This document shows, piece by piece, positions 1 to 9,245 of a stretch of 64,000 nucleotides of DNA; the stretch's first letter is position 1, and every line of letters begins with the position of its first letter. The DNA is from Fontibacillus puldeungensis (GTDB lineage: Bacteria; Bacillota; Bacilli; Paenibacillales; Paenibacillaceae): assembly GCF_042678945.1 (NCBI RefSeq), contig NZ_JBHTLM010000009.1, positions 145,774 to 209,773 of the forward strand, in the 5' to 3' direction. The position numbers were made by a program, and so were the translations under genes. The notes beneath the pieces were generated by a model. That model made no database searches and had not been told where the DNA came from. It was given only the letters and a program-made list of their open reading frames with translations.

Positions 1-566
1 TCGCGGATTCACAGTCCGTTGTGCTGTTCCGTGAAATTCCGGGTATTTCAGACGATATGTTAGGCTGGTGTATCACGCTGAGTGGTACCGGTACGCTGGC
101 TGCAGCAGGGCTCATTCAATTACTAGCCCGGTGGTCGCCGCTGGTTAAAATGGGCACGGGCGCTGCGCTGCTTGGCATCGTGTTTGCACTTGTGGGCGTT
201 GTAGCGGTGCTTGGACCGATTAACGCCTGGGGTTATGCCCTTATTCTGTTTATCTTTTTCTTGGCCGGTATGGGGGCGGGCATGGCACTGATTCCGTTCC
301 AGGTCGTACTTCAGCAGCGAACTCCCGAAACCTTGACCGGGCGTGTGTTTGGTACAGTCACCAGCATCACCTCGGCAGCCTCTGTCATCGGCCCGATGGT
401 CGGAGCCTCTTTAGTAACGGCTTTTGGTCCGCAGCCTGCTTTCATACTGTCGGGAAGCCTAATGGCGGTCATTGGTCTGATGCTCCTTATCTTTAACCCG
501 GCAATCATGAAACGCGACCAGAAATCCCAAGAATTGGCCCTAAGTGGCAGTATGGCCGCTTTATGA
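1..566 (+). CDS. MFS transporter, C-terminal part (truncated by window edge)
   Basis: The reading frame is open from base 3, so this is the last ~187 residues of a longer protein whose start lies outside the window. The visible part has alternating hydrophobic segments of membrane-helix length. A loop-like stretch (QQRTPETLTGRVFGTV) is followed by glycine/alanine-rich helices, a pattern typical of the C-terminal half of major facilitator superfamily exporters in which the P-E-x-x-x-G-R-V loop joins helices 10 and 11. A short polar tail ends the protein. A putative drug or metabolite efflux role follows from the family only; substrate is not readable. The next gene (ecsA-like) starts 88 bases downstream with its own ribosome binding site. 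Confidence 0.75.
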   Translation, partial: ADSQSVVLFREIPGISDDMLGWCITLSGTGTLAAAGLIQLLARWSPLVKMGTGAALLGIVFALVGVVAVLGPINAWGYALILFIFFLAGMGAGMALIPFQVVLQQRTPETLTGRVFGTVTSITSAASVIGPMVGASLVTAFGPQPAFILSGSLMAVIGLMLLIFNPAIMKRDQKSQELALSGSMAAL

Positions 567-654
567 AAATGACACAGCCTTAAAGGTGAAATTTGCTTAT
601 ACTCTATATTGGATTTACTATGAAACGTAGAAATATGACCATGGGGAGATTATT

Positions 655-1362
655 TTGGAAGAATCACTACTGGAAGTAACAATTGAGAAGGCGGGCTATG
701 AAACGGGAAAGGCGGCGATTCGGGATGTTTCGCTAACGGTGAAGCCCGGTCGGCTTACCGGACTGATCGGCCCGAACGGGGCAGGGAAGAGCACGACGCT
801 GAAAGCGATTCTGGGCCTCCTGCCTTACGGGGAAATGTCGGTGAAATTTAGTGGAGCATCGGATCATTATGCCTACATTCCCGAGCAGCCTGTCTTTTAT
901 GATACGCTGACGCTTTGGGAGCATCTGGGGTTGGCGGCAGCCGTTTATGGCATGGAGGAGCCCGATTTTGAGCGGGAAGCGATCTTTTTGTTGGAGAAAT
1001 TTCGAATGATGGAAGCCAAGGATCAGCTCCCGGGATCGTTCTCGAAGGGGATGCGGCAAAAAATGATGCTGATGATCGGCTTTCTGGGCCGGCCGGACGT
1101 TTATATTGTCGATGAGCCGTTTATCGGTTTGGATCCGAGAGCAACGAAGGATTTTCTTGGTTTGCTTGAAGAGGAGCGCCGCCGCGGCGCCGGAGTGCTG
1201 ATGTCGACGCATGTGCTGGATACGGCGGAACGGATTTGCGATGAATTTATTCTCATTTCAGGCGGGAGCGTCAAAGCGAGCGGCACGCTGGAGGATATCC
1301 GGTCAGCTGCTTCCATGCCGGAAGCAGCGCTGTTTGACTGCTTTGATGTACTGACTAATTAG
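655..1362 (+). CDS. ecsA: ABC transporter ATP-binding protein, EcsA-like
   Basis: ATPase subunit (235 aa) of an ABC exporter. Walker A GPNGAGKST lies at residues 39-47, the signature FSKGMRQ follows in the second half, and Walker B (VYIVDEP) plus an H-loop (STHVLD) complete the nucleotide-binding domain. The start is TTG at 655, chosen because GGGGAG sits at 643-648, six bases before it. The partner 21 bases downstream is an EcsB-type permease, which is the main reason for the EcsA call. In Bacillus subtilis EcsAB affects protein secretion, competence and RasP-dependent intramembrane proteolysis. That role is inferred by homology here. Confidence 0.85.
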   Translation: MEESLLEVTIEKAGYETGKAAIRDVSLTVKPGRLTGLIGPNGAGKSTTLKAILGLLPYGEMSVKFSGASDHYAYIPEQPVFYDTLTLWEHLGLAAAVYGMEEPDFEREAIFLLEKFRMMEAKDQLPGSFSKGMRQKMMLMIGFLGRPDVYIVDEPFIGLDPRATKDFLGLLEEERRRGAGVLMSTHVLDTAERICDEFILISGGSVKASGTLEDIRSAASMPEAALFDCFDVLTN

Positions 1363-1382
1363 AAAGGGAATGATGAATCTCC

Positions 1383-2645
1383 ATGTCCGGCTTAACTTCA
1401 ATGACCGCACATAAATTGTTTGTGCGAAGATGGACTGATCGCATGCGGGAGCAGTTTAAGATCCTTCGATCCATCGTTGATTTAACCATCTTATTGTACA
1501 TCGGCATACCAGGGCTGCTGCTGGGCGGACGTGCCTATTACGGGCTGTGGAGCGAGCAACTGCCCGGCTGGGTCGCTTCGCTGCCTTATTTGCTCGTACC
1601 GTTTTTTTTGCTATTTTTCGTTTTCGTCTTTGCAGGCCTATCGCTTTATATTGAAGCCGGGGATGTATTGTTTTTGCGGCAGCGCCCTCTCTGGATCAGG
1701 GGGCTTATGCTGCGCGGCTGTATGGTGGGACTGGTGAAGCAAGCCTTGTTCCTTGGGGCGGCTTTTTTGCTGCTATGGCCGGTTTTTGCCCGGCATTATG
1801 GATTCAGTTCTACGGAAATAGGCATCTTGTATGCGGGAACGTTCACTATCAAAGCAGTGCTTATGCTGGCTTCTAATATACTAGCCGTGTTGACAAAGGG
1901 CTGGCGACGAATCGTATTAAGTTATCTTAGTTTGACATTGCTATCCACCATATATGTGGCTTGGGCGTTATCCGGGATCGAACGACCGTGGAGCAACGCT
2001 GTATATTTTGCGCTTAGCATCGTGGTTGCAGGAGCGCTTGGATGGTGCAGATTTCGGATTCAGGGCCGTTTCGATGCCGAGGTCCGTGAGGAGGAGCGGC
2101 AAAAAACGAAGCTGACCGCCTTGCTGCTGGCGTCGGCAGTGGACCGACCTAAAGCTCCGCATCAAAACGCTAAGCCTTGGCTGTTTCGCCATGTCCGCCG
2201 TATGCTGCCTTCGCGCAGTCCAGAGGCCCGAATTGCTGAGACGCTGGTCAAATCCTTTTTTCGCGGAAGCGAGCTAAAGCTTTATATTCAATTTACGCTG
2301 GCAGGCCTGGCTGCCATCCTTCTTCCCCCGTATCCAGGAAATACGATCGTGTATATCCTGGTGCTATTACTGCTGATTTTCTGGTTAAACAGTCACCGTC
2401 GAGCTTTTTTTGCCCGGGAGCTGATGAAGATTTTGCCCCTGGACAAAGGCATGGAATACCAATGCGCCGCACCGTCGATGCTGATGCTGCTGATGCCGGC
2501 GGTTATCTGCTTTACGGCAGGCTTTGGGATCAAGGCGTTCCCGGTATGGTGGGGACTACCAGTCGCGATCTTCGGCGGCATCCTTGTTACCGGAATCCTG
2601 GCCAGCTTTTATGGAAAAGTGGGCATAGCGTTAGCTCGAAAGTAA
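1383..2645 (+). CDS. ecsB: EcsB-type ABC transporter permease
   Basis: Integral membrane protein of 420 aa, close to the ~408 aa of B. subtilis EcsB. Several hydrophobic segments (around residues 35-55, 60-85, 110-135, 145-165, 175-225) are followed by a charged cytoplasmic stretch (~225-295) and another membrane block (~305-415). This is the EcsB-family arrangement. It starts 20 bases after the ATPase and shares its transcription unit. It converges with the minus-strand flavoprotein, whose stop is 48 bases away, and I see no strong terminator between them. The transported substrate is unknown in the family. Confidence 0.82.
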   Translation: MSGLTSMTAHKLFVRRWTDRMREQFKILRSIVDLTILLYIGIPGLLLGGRAYYGLWSEQLPGWVASLPYLLVPFFLLFFVFVFAGLSLYIEAGDVLFLRQRPLWIRGLMLRGCMVGLVKQALFLGAAFLLLWPVFARHYGFSSTEIGILYAGTFTIKAVLMLASNILAVLTKGWRRIVLSYLSLTLLSTIYVAWALSGIERPWSNAVYFALSIVVAGALGWCRFRIQGRFDAEVREEERQKTKLTALLLASAVDRPKAPHQNAKPWLFRHVRRMLPSRSPEARIAETLVKSFFRGSELKLYIQFTLAGLAAILLPPYPGNTIVYILVLLLLIFWLNSHRRAFFARELMKILPLDKGMEYQCAAPSMLMLLMPAVICFTAGFGIKAFPVWWGLPVAIFGGILVTGILASFYGKVGIALARK

Positions 2646-2692
2646 CTCGAAGTAAAATGGACGATACCTAGCCTAATGCCGCATGTATTCGG

Positions 2693-3970
2693 TCAACCTT
2701 TCATCTCTACAGTCCTTTGCCCGGCATGGTAACCTGCGGTGTACCCGGTGGCGAAAGCGGCCGTAATGTTATAGCCACCGGTATAGCCGTGGATGTCAAG
2801 AATTTCGCCGCAAAAGTACAAGCCCGGCATCAGCTTCGAGCCCATCGTCTTGGGGTCGATTTCCTTCAGGTTGACACCTCCGCCGGTAACAAAGGCTTCT
2901 TCAAAGGAACGTGTGCCCGTAACCTTGAGCGTAAACTGCTTGAGCACGGCCAAGAAATTTAGCCAAGGTTCCTTTGGAAGATGCTCATAAGTGGTGTCCC
3001 CGGTCAAGCCGGACCGCTCGAACAGAAGCGGCAAAAGCCGTTCGGGGATTGTACCTTTGAATACATTCTTTAGCGCCTTCTTCGGCTCATTCGAGGCAAG
3101 CGCCTTTAGGCTGCTTTCCAGCTCTCCGGCCGACCGGCCCGGAAACAGGTCGAGTGACATAACAACGTTGCCGCCGCCGTTTTTTTGCTTGACCCCGCGA
3201 ATAAAACCGCTGCAGCGAAGGGCGGCTGGGCCGGAGAGACCAAAATGAGTAAAGATCATGTCCCCTCGGTGAGAAACGACGGGCTTGCCCTTGGCATTCA
3301 GCACGGACAGCTTGATGTCTCGCAGGGAAAGACCTTGCAGCTCCCGACTTTGTATAAAGGGCTCCTTCGAAATGATCGGTACCTCTGTAGGATACAGCTC
3401 TGTAATCGTGTGTCCGGCAGCCTCCGCCCAAGGGTAACCGTCTCCGGTCGAGCCTGTGTGTGGCACCGACTTTCCTCCCGTCGCCACTATGATCGAATCG
3501 GTGTTAATCAGTTCGCCTGACGCCAGCTTGACTCCTTCTATATGACCCGCTTCAAATTTGATGCTTTCGACCGGTTGATGAACCAGCAGCTGGACGCCCA
3601 GAGAACGTGCTTTGCCGATCAATGCGTCGACTACAGATTTTGCTTTATCCGATACCGGAAACATTCTACCGTTATCTTCCTCCTTTAGCGCAATCCCCAG
3701 CTTTTCAAAGAAGGCGATAATATCCCGGTTGCTGAATAAAGAGAATGCGCTATAGAGGAAACGCCCGCCTCCAGGGATATAAGTAATCAGCTCGTCGACT
3801 TCCTTAGCATTCGTGACGTTGCAGCGTCCTCCTCCGGAAATACCGAGTTTTCGTCCGAGCTTGTCCCCTTTATCAAGCAGGGCAACGTTTGCCCCCTGCT
3901 CCGCGGCGGCGATTGCCGCCATCAAGCCAGAAGGGCCACCTCCGATGACAATCACATCATACCTCTTCAT
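2693..3970 (-). CDS. NAD(P)/FAD-dependent oxidoreductase, HI0933/BaiN family
   Basis: Flavoprotein of 425 aa, full length for the HI0933-like family (also called aminoacetone oxidase or BaiN-type). The N-terminal dinucleotide fold carries VIVIGGGPSGLMAA (residues ~5-18), followed by the family motif GGGRCNVTN (~45-53). A middle domain holds SIIVATGGKS, and the C-terminal FAD-contacting segment reads GLYFCGEILDIHGYTGGYN. The exact substrate of this family in Bacilli is not established. Members have been linked to flavin-dependent reduction of unsaturated compounds. It is monocistronic and read toward ecsB. Confidence 0.85.
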   Translation of the reverse strand: MKRYDVIVIGGGPSGLMAAIAAAEQGANVALLDKGDKLGRKLGISGGGRCNVTNAKEVDELITYIPGGGRFLYSAFSLFSNRDIIAFFEKLGIALKEEDNGRMFPVSDKAKSVVDALIGKARSLGVQLLVHQPVESIKFEAGHIEGVKLASGELINTDSIIVATGGKSVPHTGSTGDGYPWAEAAGHTITELYPTEVPIISKEPFIQSRELQGLSLRDIKLSVLNAKGKPVVSHRGDMIFTHFGLSGPAALRCSGFIRGVKQKNGGGNVVMSLDLFPGRSAGELESSLKALASNEPKKALKNVFKGTIPERLLPLLFERSGLTGDTTYEHLPKEPWLNFLAVLKQFTLKVTGTRSFEEAFVTGGGVNLKEIDPKTMGSKLMPGLYFCGEILDIHGYTGGYNITAAFATGYTAGYHAGQRTVEMKG

Positions 3971-4095
3971 GTCGACACCCTTTCTATTTGTAATATCTTG
4001 CGCATATTTTTATCAAATAAGAATTATTGTAAAACTTTGTCGGCTATGTTTTAATCGAAACTAGAGTGGTATTCTTCCGCCAGAGGAGGGAGATT

Positions 4096-5784
4096 GTGGA
4101 CGCCGTCAAAGAAATATTGTTACAGTTGTTGATTGCCAGCCTACCGGCATTTCTGTTTCCACTCTCCTATGAGAGAATGGGCTGTCAATTTCAGCAAAAT
4201 GGCAACATCCATCAAAGACCAACCCATGTAGCCGGACTGACTTATACCTGCACACTCAGCACGCTGCTTTGCTCTATTTTTGCCTCACACTTTTGGAACG
4301 TCGTCCCCATTAATTTCGGAATACTACCTTTGTTCGCACTTGTACTCTATGGCAAGCTCTGGGATGGAGCCGTTCTTGCAATTTTACAAATTTTAATCTA
4401 CCCCTTGTTTGCAGAAAACTACACACTTAGCGGATTTGTTTTGGAAACGGGCATGTTGCTGTATCCGTTCGTTTTTGCAACCTCCCAATTTTTCAAAAAA
4501 GCGAGTCGACAGGCAAAACTGATCACTCTGTCCCTTTTCTTTGTAAGCGGCGAGCTAATGATCGGGTCCTCGACCTTTTTGGTAGGGGGACAGGCACTGA
4601 TTTCTGATTTAAACGCACTAATTGTTATAAGCATCAATGTCGTTGTCACCATGCTGGTCGGAGGCCTTTTCGTCTACATGATAGAGAATACGCTGGAGAA
4701 AGAAAAGCTTCGTCAGCAGGTTATGCAGCTCTCGCATGAATATTTGCAGGAGGCGGAGAAGCTGCAGCAGATGATGGACGCCGCTCCGCTTGGCATTATT
4801 TTACTGGATCCGCAAGGGTATATTATATCGGTAAACGACACGTTTCTTCAACTGTATCGAAAAGTCTACACGAACGCGACACGGGAAGAGTTGCTGGGGA
4901 GGAAGATGGATGATGCACTGAGCGGGGTGCCACTTGAAACGCTTGCCTCCAAGGTCGAGAAGACATTGGAAGGAAAATCAAAAACTACGGAGCTGTTGCA
5001 AAGCAGTGACCACATCTTTTTTACCAGCACGTCGCCAATTCAAAAGAGCGGGTCCGAAGAAATGATCGGAGCGATATTTATCGTTCAAGACATCACTGAG
5101 CTGGAAACGTTGCGCACGGAACTAAGTCATGTAGAACGGCTGAGTCTAGTCGGCCAAATGGCGGCGGGCATCACGCATGAAATTCGCAATCCGATGGCCG
5201 TGGTGCGTGGGTTTCTGCAGCTTATGCGAGAGAAGAGCCCGTCAAATCTTGACCATTATTATCGAATCGTCATGGAGGAGTTGGACCGGGCTAACGGCAT
5301 TATTAACGATTTCCTGTCTCTGGCTCAGAACCGTCCGGTTGAAAGCGAGAAGTGCAGTTTGCACGATATTATTATGGAGTTGTCGCCTTTATTGTGGGCG
5401 GACGCTAATCTACGCGGACAGACGATTGAAATAAGACTCAGCGAGCTCGTTCCACCGCTACTCCTGAATGCGAAGGAGATCAAGCAGCTCATATTGAACC
5501 TTTCCCGCAATGCCATGGAGGCGATGGGGACGAAGGGGCAGCTCACTTTAGAAACGAGACTTACAGAATTTGGGGTGGAGCTGCTCGTAACTGATACGGG
5601 CCCGGGAATTTCCCCCAACCAGCAGGAGAAGCTGTTCGAACCATTCTATACAACGAAGGAGCAAGGAACCGGGCTCGGACTAGCCCTATGCCTCAGCATT
5701 GTAGAGCGCCATGGCGGGAAAATCAGCGTTCATTCGGAGCAGGGGAAAGGGACGTCGTTCACAGTTTTTTTCCCATTTACATAA
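4096..5784 (+). CDS. Orphan membrane sensor histidine kinase (multi-TM input, PAS, HisKA, HATPase)
   Basis: The most probable start is GTG 4096, because AGGAGGGAG lies at 4084-4092 just upstream. An in-frame GTG at 4066 would add ten residues but lacks a ribosome site. The 562-aa product has five or six membrane segments in the first ~205 residues, resembling the 5TM-5TMR_LYT input domain of sporulation kinase KinB. A PAS domain follows (~220-335), then the phospho-acceptor helix with ITHEIRNPM (His361). The ATPase domain has an N-box (LSRNAMEAM), G1 (DTGPGI) and G2 (GTGLGLAL). No response regulator gene is adjacent, so it may feed the Spo0 phosphorelay. That target is inference. Confidence 0.87.
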   Translation: MDAVKEILLQLLIASLPAFLFPLSYERMGCQFQQNGNIHQRPTHVAGLTYTCTLSTLLCSIFASHFWNVVPINFGILPLFALVLYGKLWDGAVLAILQILIYPLFAENYTLSGFVLETGMLLYPFVFATSQFFKKASRQAKLITLSLFFVSGELMIGSSTFLVGGQALISDLNALIVISINVVVTMLVGGLFVYMIENTLEKEKLRQQVMQLSHEYLQEAEKLQQMMDAAPLGIILLDPQGYIISVNDTFLQLYRKVYTNATREELLGRKMDDALSGVPLETLASKVEKTLEGKSKTTELLQSSDHIFFTSTSPIQKSGSEEMIGAIFIVQDITELETLRTELSHVERLSLVGQMAAGITHEIRNPMAVVRGFLQLMREKSPSNLDHYYRIVMEELDRANGIINDFLSLAQNRPVESEKCSLHDIIMELSPLLWADANLRGQTIEIRLSELVPPLLLNAKEIKQLILNLSRNAMEAMGTKGQLTLETRLTEFGVELLVTDTGPGISPNQQEKLFEPFYTTKEQGTGLGLALCLSIVERHGGKISVHSEQGKGTSFTVFFPFT

Positions 5785-5928
5785 GATTCGCCAGCCGGGG
5801 ATGCAGGTAAATTCTCTATGTTTGAAAGTTGCTTTCCTTTCTTATGAATGTATAATTAATTATAATCTGGCTACAGGAACCAATTTACTGCTTCCGAGCC
5901 ATTTAGTATGTAAAAGGAGTGTTAGAAT

Positions 5929-6363
5929 ATGTCAATGTCATTTGACCAATATATGAGAGACATGGTTCAGCCTATGAGAGACGAATTGACCGTGCTGGGA
6001 ATTCAGGAGCTGCGGACACCGGAGGAAGTGGAGGAAAAGCTGCCTACTGCCAAAGGAACGGCTCTCGTTGTAATCAATTCGGTGTGTGGCTGTGCGGCAG
6101 GGCAATGTCGCCCTGGCGTTGCCAAGGCCTTGCAGCATGATTTGACTCCGGATCACCTGTTCACCGTATTTGCCGGTCAGGATAAGGAAGCAACGGCAAA
6201 AGCCCGTGAATATTTTGCACCATATCCGCCATCTTCACCGTCTATTGCTATTATGAAAGATGGGGAGCTGGTTCATTTCATCGAGCGCCATCAAATTGAG
6301 GACCGTTCTGCCGAAGAAATCGCAGCAGAGCTGACTAGCGCTTTCGACCGTCTTTGTCGCTAA
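5929..6363 (+). CDS. Bacilliredoxin (BrxA/BrxB, YphP/YqiW family)
   Basis: 144 aa, full length for the family. The signature NSVCGCAAGQCRPG places Cys53 and Cys55 as the C-G-C active site, with Cys60 nearby. Bacilliredoxins remove bacillithiol from S-bacillithiolated proteins in the cytoplasm of Bacillota, so the gene implies bacillithiol redox chemistry. The start ATG 5929 follows AAAGGAG closely. I cannot decide between the BrxA and BrxB paralogues by eye, so no symbol is given. It stands alone between the kinase and nadE. Confidence 0.9.
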   Translation: MSMSFDQYMRDMVQPMRDELTVLGIQELRTPEEVEEKLPTAKGTALVVINSVCGCAAGQCRPGVAKALQHDLTPDHLFTVFAGQDKEATAKAREYFAPYPPSSPSIAIMKDGELVHFIERHQIEDRSAEEIAAELTSAFDRLCR

Positions 6364-6405
6364 TTCTTTGTATGAAGGTTCGCTGATAACGAACTTGCGT
6401 TGCAT

Positions 6406-6447
6406 CGCCCCGATAGTTCGGTTATCCCGGCACTGTAGGGGCGTTTT
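6406..6447 (+). terminator. Probable intrinsic terminator after the bacilliredoxin gene
   Basis: CGCCCC (6406-6411) pairs with GGGGCG (6438-6443), followed by TTTT. The 26-base loop can fold further (GATA with TATC). The U-run is short, so the call is moderate. Confidence 0.45.
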
Positions 6448-6507
6448 ACATATCACATGAGGAAAAACCTCACTTATAATTGGAGAAGAGATACGGAGGG
6501 ATAACTA

Positions 6508-7317
6508 ATGAGTCTGCAGCAAGAAATTATTAAACGATTAGGCGTTAAGCCGAGCATCGACGTCGATGCAGAAATTCGTACCCGCGTTGATTTTTTGAAG
6601 GAGCATGTGAAGAACTCGCGTACGAGCGGATTGCTGATTGCCATCAGCGGTGGCATCGACAGCGCCGTAACCGCCGGTTTGTGCAAGAAGGCCACGGACG
6701 AGCTGACGCAGGAAACCGGTAAGGAGTACATCACGTTAGGCGTATTCCAACCCTATGCAGAGCAGGAGGACATTGAGCATAGTTATGAGGTAGCAAAGGC
6801 GTTTGGACTGACAAATACAGTGGAGACAAACATTCAGGAGGCCGTTGATGAAATCGCCCTGGAAGTGGAGCACGGTCTGAAAAAAATCGGCCAGCCCCGT
6901 CATCTGAGCCCTGGTGGCAAAGGAAATGTGAAGGCACGTACGCGGATGGTTATGCAGTACGCCCTATCTTTTGAATTGAACTTGCTGGTCGTTGGAACCG
7001 ACCATGCTTCCGAAGCGATTACCGGCTTCTATACGAAGTGGGGGGACGGCGCAGTGGACATTACGCCGCTTAGCTCGCTGAACAAACGGCAAGTCCGTCA
7101 GTTGGCTGTCCGTCTCGGCGTACCGCAAAGCGTGATCGAAAAGGCGCCGACCGCCGGCTTGTGGGAAGGGCAAACGGACGAGAAGGAGCTCGGCATCAGT
7201 TACGACGATAACAGCGACTACCTGGAAGGAAAAGAAATCGATCCGGCCGTAAAGGAACGACTGGAAGCCTATTACCTGAAAACGGAGCATAAACGCAGCT
7301 CGATTCCAGGGATCTAA
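6508..7317 (+). CDS. nadE: Ammonia-dependent NAD+ synthetase
   Basis: 269 aa, matching the single-domain NH3-dependent NadE of Bacillus (about 272 aa). The PP-loop ATP pyrophosphatase motif SGGIDSAV is at residues ~47-54. The family segments GTDHASEAITGFYTKWGDG and PTAGLWEGQTDE are intact. The enzyme adenylates and then amidates deamido-NAD in the last step of NAD biosynthesis. There is no fused glutaminase domain, so free ammonia is the nitrogen donor. The gene is monocistronic: a strong terminator follows 18 bases after the stop. Confidence 0.96.
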   Translation: MSLQQEIIKRLGVKPSIDVDAEIRTRVDFLKEHVKNSRTSGLLIAISGGIDSAVTAGLCKKATDELTQETGKEYITLGVFQPYAEQEDIEHSYEVAKAFGLTNTVETNIQEAVDEIALEVEHGLKKIGQPRHLSPGGKGNVKARTRMVMQYALSFELNLLVVGTDHASEAITGFYTKWGDGAVDITPLSSLNKRQVRQLAVRLGVPQSVIEKAPTAGLWEGQTDEKELGISYDDNSDYLEGKEIDPAVKERLEAYYLKTEHKRSSIPGI

Positions 7318-7335
7318 GCCGTCGTTGTTTAGAAG

Positions 7336-7379
7336 AAGGCCCATTTCTCAAAGTATAAACCTAGAGAGATGGGCCTTTT
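7336..7379 (+). terminator. Intrinsic terminator of nadE
   Basis: Arms AAGGCCCATTTCTC (7336-7349) and GAGAGATGGGCCTT (7364-7377) pair over 14 bp with one wobble, followed by a T-run. Confidence 0.9.
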
Positions 7380-7504
7380 GTATAATGTGCGGTCAAGTCT
7401 AGAGCATCACGTGAATCTTTTCTCTACTTGTCCCGTATACATAATGAAACAACTTACATATTTTTTCAAAATTATTCTTTGAAAATTTTAAGGAGGATTT
7501 TCTG

Positions 7505-8140
7505 TTGAAGAACTTATTTACAATCTTCTTTTCACCCGAGGCTACATTTAAAAGGGTAAAAGAAAAAAGCAAAACAGCCTGGATCTTTCCTTCTGTGGCG
7601 CTGCTCATCATCTCGGTGGTCATGATGTATTTGCAAATGCCAGTGGTGGAAAAGGATATGATCAATAGATTGAAGAAGCAAAATATCGATCCGTCGATGA
7701 TCGATACGACCCTCCAGATGTCCAAGGTTACCTCTTTGGTGGTTACCCCCCTAGTAACCGTAGGGATGTTATTTGTTGTAGGGCTGCTGCTGATGCTGCT
7801 CAATTTGATCGTACGTGGGGAAGCGAAATATATGCAGCTGGTCACCGTAGCTTCTTTTGGTGCGATACCTGGGATTTTGGGCGGACTGCTGACGGGAATT
7901 ATGGTTCGGACGATGGACGTACAGTCCGCAACAGATATCACACTGAGCTTGGGAGCGCTGGTCTCGGATAAGTCCAGCCAGTTGTATCACATTTTATCGC
8001 TCCTCAATCCGTTCAGTATTTGGGGATTGGTTCTTTATGTACTTGGCGCCGCAGTGATGATGAACCGGCCGCGCAAAAAGGTAGCCGTGTGGATCGTTGG
8101 CGTCTGGCTTTTGTTCTCAATCGGTTCGCTACTGATGTAG
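7505..8140 (+). CDS. yknW: Yip1-family membrane protein, YknW-like
   Basis: 211 aa with about five membrane segments (residues ~25-45, 75-105, 115-140, 155-185, 190-210) and the N-terminal pattern FFSPEATFKRVKEK typical of bacterial Yip1-domain proteins. The TTG start at 7505 is supported by AAGGAGGA at 7490-7497. It heads a four-gene operon ending in YknXYZ-type ABC transporter genes, exactly the order of B. subtilis yknWXYZ. There YknW helps assemble the YknXYZ transporter, which protects against the SdpC sporulation-delay toxin. The gene-order match is the main support; the toxin link here is inference. Confidence 0.82.
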   Translation: MKNLFTIFFSPEATFKRVKEKSKTAWIFPSVALLIISVVMMYLQMPVVEKDMINRLKKQNIDPSMIDTTLQMSKVTSLVVTPLVTVGMLFVVGLLLMLLNLIVRGEAKYMQLVTVASFGAIPGILGGLLTGIMVRTMDVQSATDITLSLGALVSDKSSQLYHILSLLNPFSIWGLVLYVLGAAVMMNRPRKKVAVWIVGVWLLFSIGSLLM

Positions 8141-8177
8141 CTTAATGCTGTTTTTTCATATAACACTAGGATAGGTG

Positions 8178-9245
8178 ATGGATTTGTTCAAAAAAAAATG
8201 GTTTTGGGGTGTTTTGTTAGGACTTGCTATTATCGCTTTAGTTTTTGTCAATATGAATGGACTGAACAAGGCAGCCTTGGTTAGTACTGCTGAGGTTACG
8301 GAAGGCACTCTAGCCGAGCAGGTATTTACGAATGGTAAGCTCGTTCCGGGGGAGACAACGGCCGTCTTTTCGCCGGTAAATGGTGTCGTCAAATCGATGA
8401 AGGTGAAGCTTGGCGATCATGTCAAAAAGGGACAAACCTTGCTGGCGTTGAATATGGATGACGTTAAGGAGCAGATCGAGAAGGAACAGATCAATATGCA
8501 GCTTACGGAGTCGGAGCGTATGGTGGCCAAAAAGCAGAATTTTGAAAACTTTAAAAAGGTGCACAGCGAAAATCCAGATGCCGTGCCTGAGAAGCTTGAT
8601 TTGACCTCTTACGATTTGCGAATTCGCACCAGTCAGATCACGATCACTGCCTTGGAGAAGCAGCTCAACAAACAAACGGTTGAGTCACCTGCCGATGGTG
8701 TCGTAACGAAGATTTCCGCGAATGCTGGACAGGCGCTAGCTCAGGGCGGTGAAGTCGTAACGATTGTGGATATGAGTACGCTCAAGGTCAAGGCGAACTT
8801 GAATGAAGTGGATGCAGGTAAAGTGAATGTAGGGATGACCGCAACGATTACCGGTGATTCTTTTGAGGACAAGTATAGCGGGAAAGTCACTTATATGGCT
8901 CCTACGGCGGAGCTGGCTACGGCCACGGCGAAGGATCCAACTGTTGAGATTACGGTTACCCTCGATAAGGCGTCGCCGGAGCTTCGTCCAGGTTACAACG
9001 TGACGGTGGAAATGGTTATCCCCGATAAGCAGCGGCTGCTTGTACCGACTGAAGCGGTGCAATATGACGGGGACCAACCTTTTGTGTATAAAGTAGAAAA
9101 CGGTAAAGCCGTTAAAGTGAAGGTCAAGATTGGGAAAGAGGGCGACGAGCAAATCGAGCTTACCAGCGGTGTGGATAAAGGCGATCACCTTGTGACGGAT
9201 GGGGCTGATAAGCTTCAGGACGGCGCTAAGGTGAAGACGGAATGA
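8178..9245 (+). CDS. yknX: Membrane-fusion (HlyD/RND adaptor) protein, YknX-like
   Basis: About 355 aa. A single N-terminal anchor (FWGVLLGLAIIALVFVNMNG) is followed by a split lipoyl/barrel-sandwich domain (VFSPVNGVVKSMKVKLGDHVKKG and later VESPADGVVTKI), an alpha-helical hairpin (~95-165), a beta-barrel and a C-terminal membrane-proximal domain. ATG 8178 and GTG 8175 are both possible; ATG is preferred because it sits further from AGGATAGG. The stop overlaps the ATPase start (ATGA at 9242-9245), implying translational coupling. In YknXYZ-type systems this protein links the permease to the extracellular face. Confidence 0.88.
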   Translation: MDLFKKKWFWGVLLGLAIIALVFVNMNGLNKAALVSTAEVTEGTLAEQVFTNGKLVPGETTAVFSPVNGVVKSMKVKLGDHVKKGQTLLALNMDDVKEQIEKEQINMQLTESERMVAKKQNFENFKKVHSENPDAVPEKLDLTSYDLRIRTSQITITALEKQLNKQTVESPADGVVTKISANAGQALAQGGEVVTIVDMSTLKVKANLNEVDAGKVNVGMTATITGDSFEDKYSGKVTYMAPTAELATATAKDPTVEITVTLDKASPELRPGYNVTVEMVIPDKQRLLVPTEAVQYDGDQPFVYKVENGKAVKVKVKIGKEGDEQIELTSGVDKGDHLVTDGADKLQDGAKVKTE

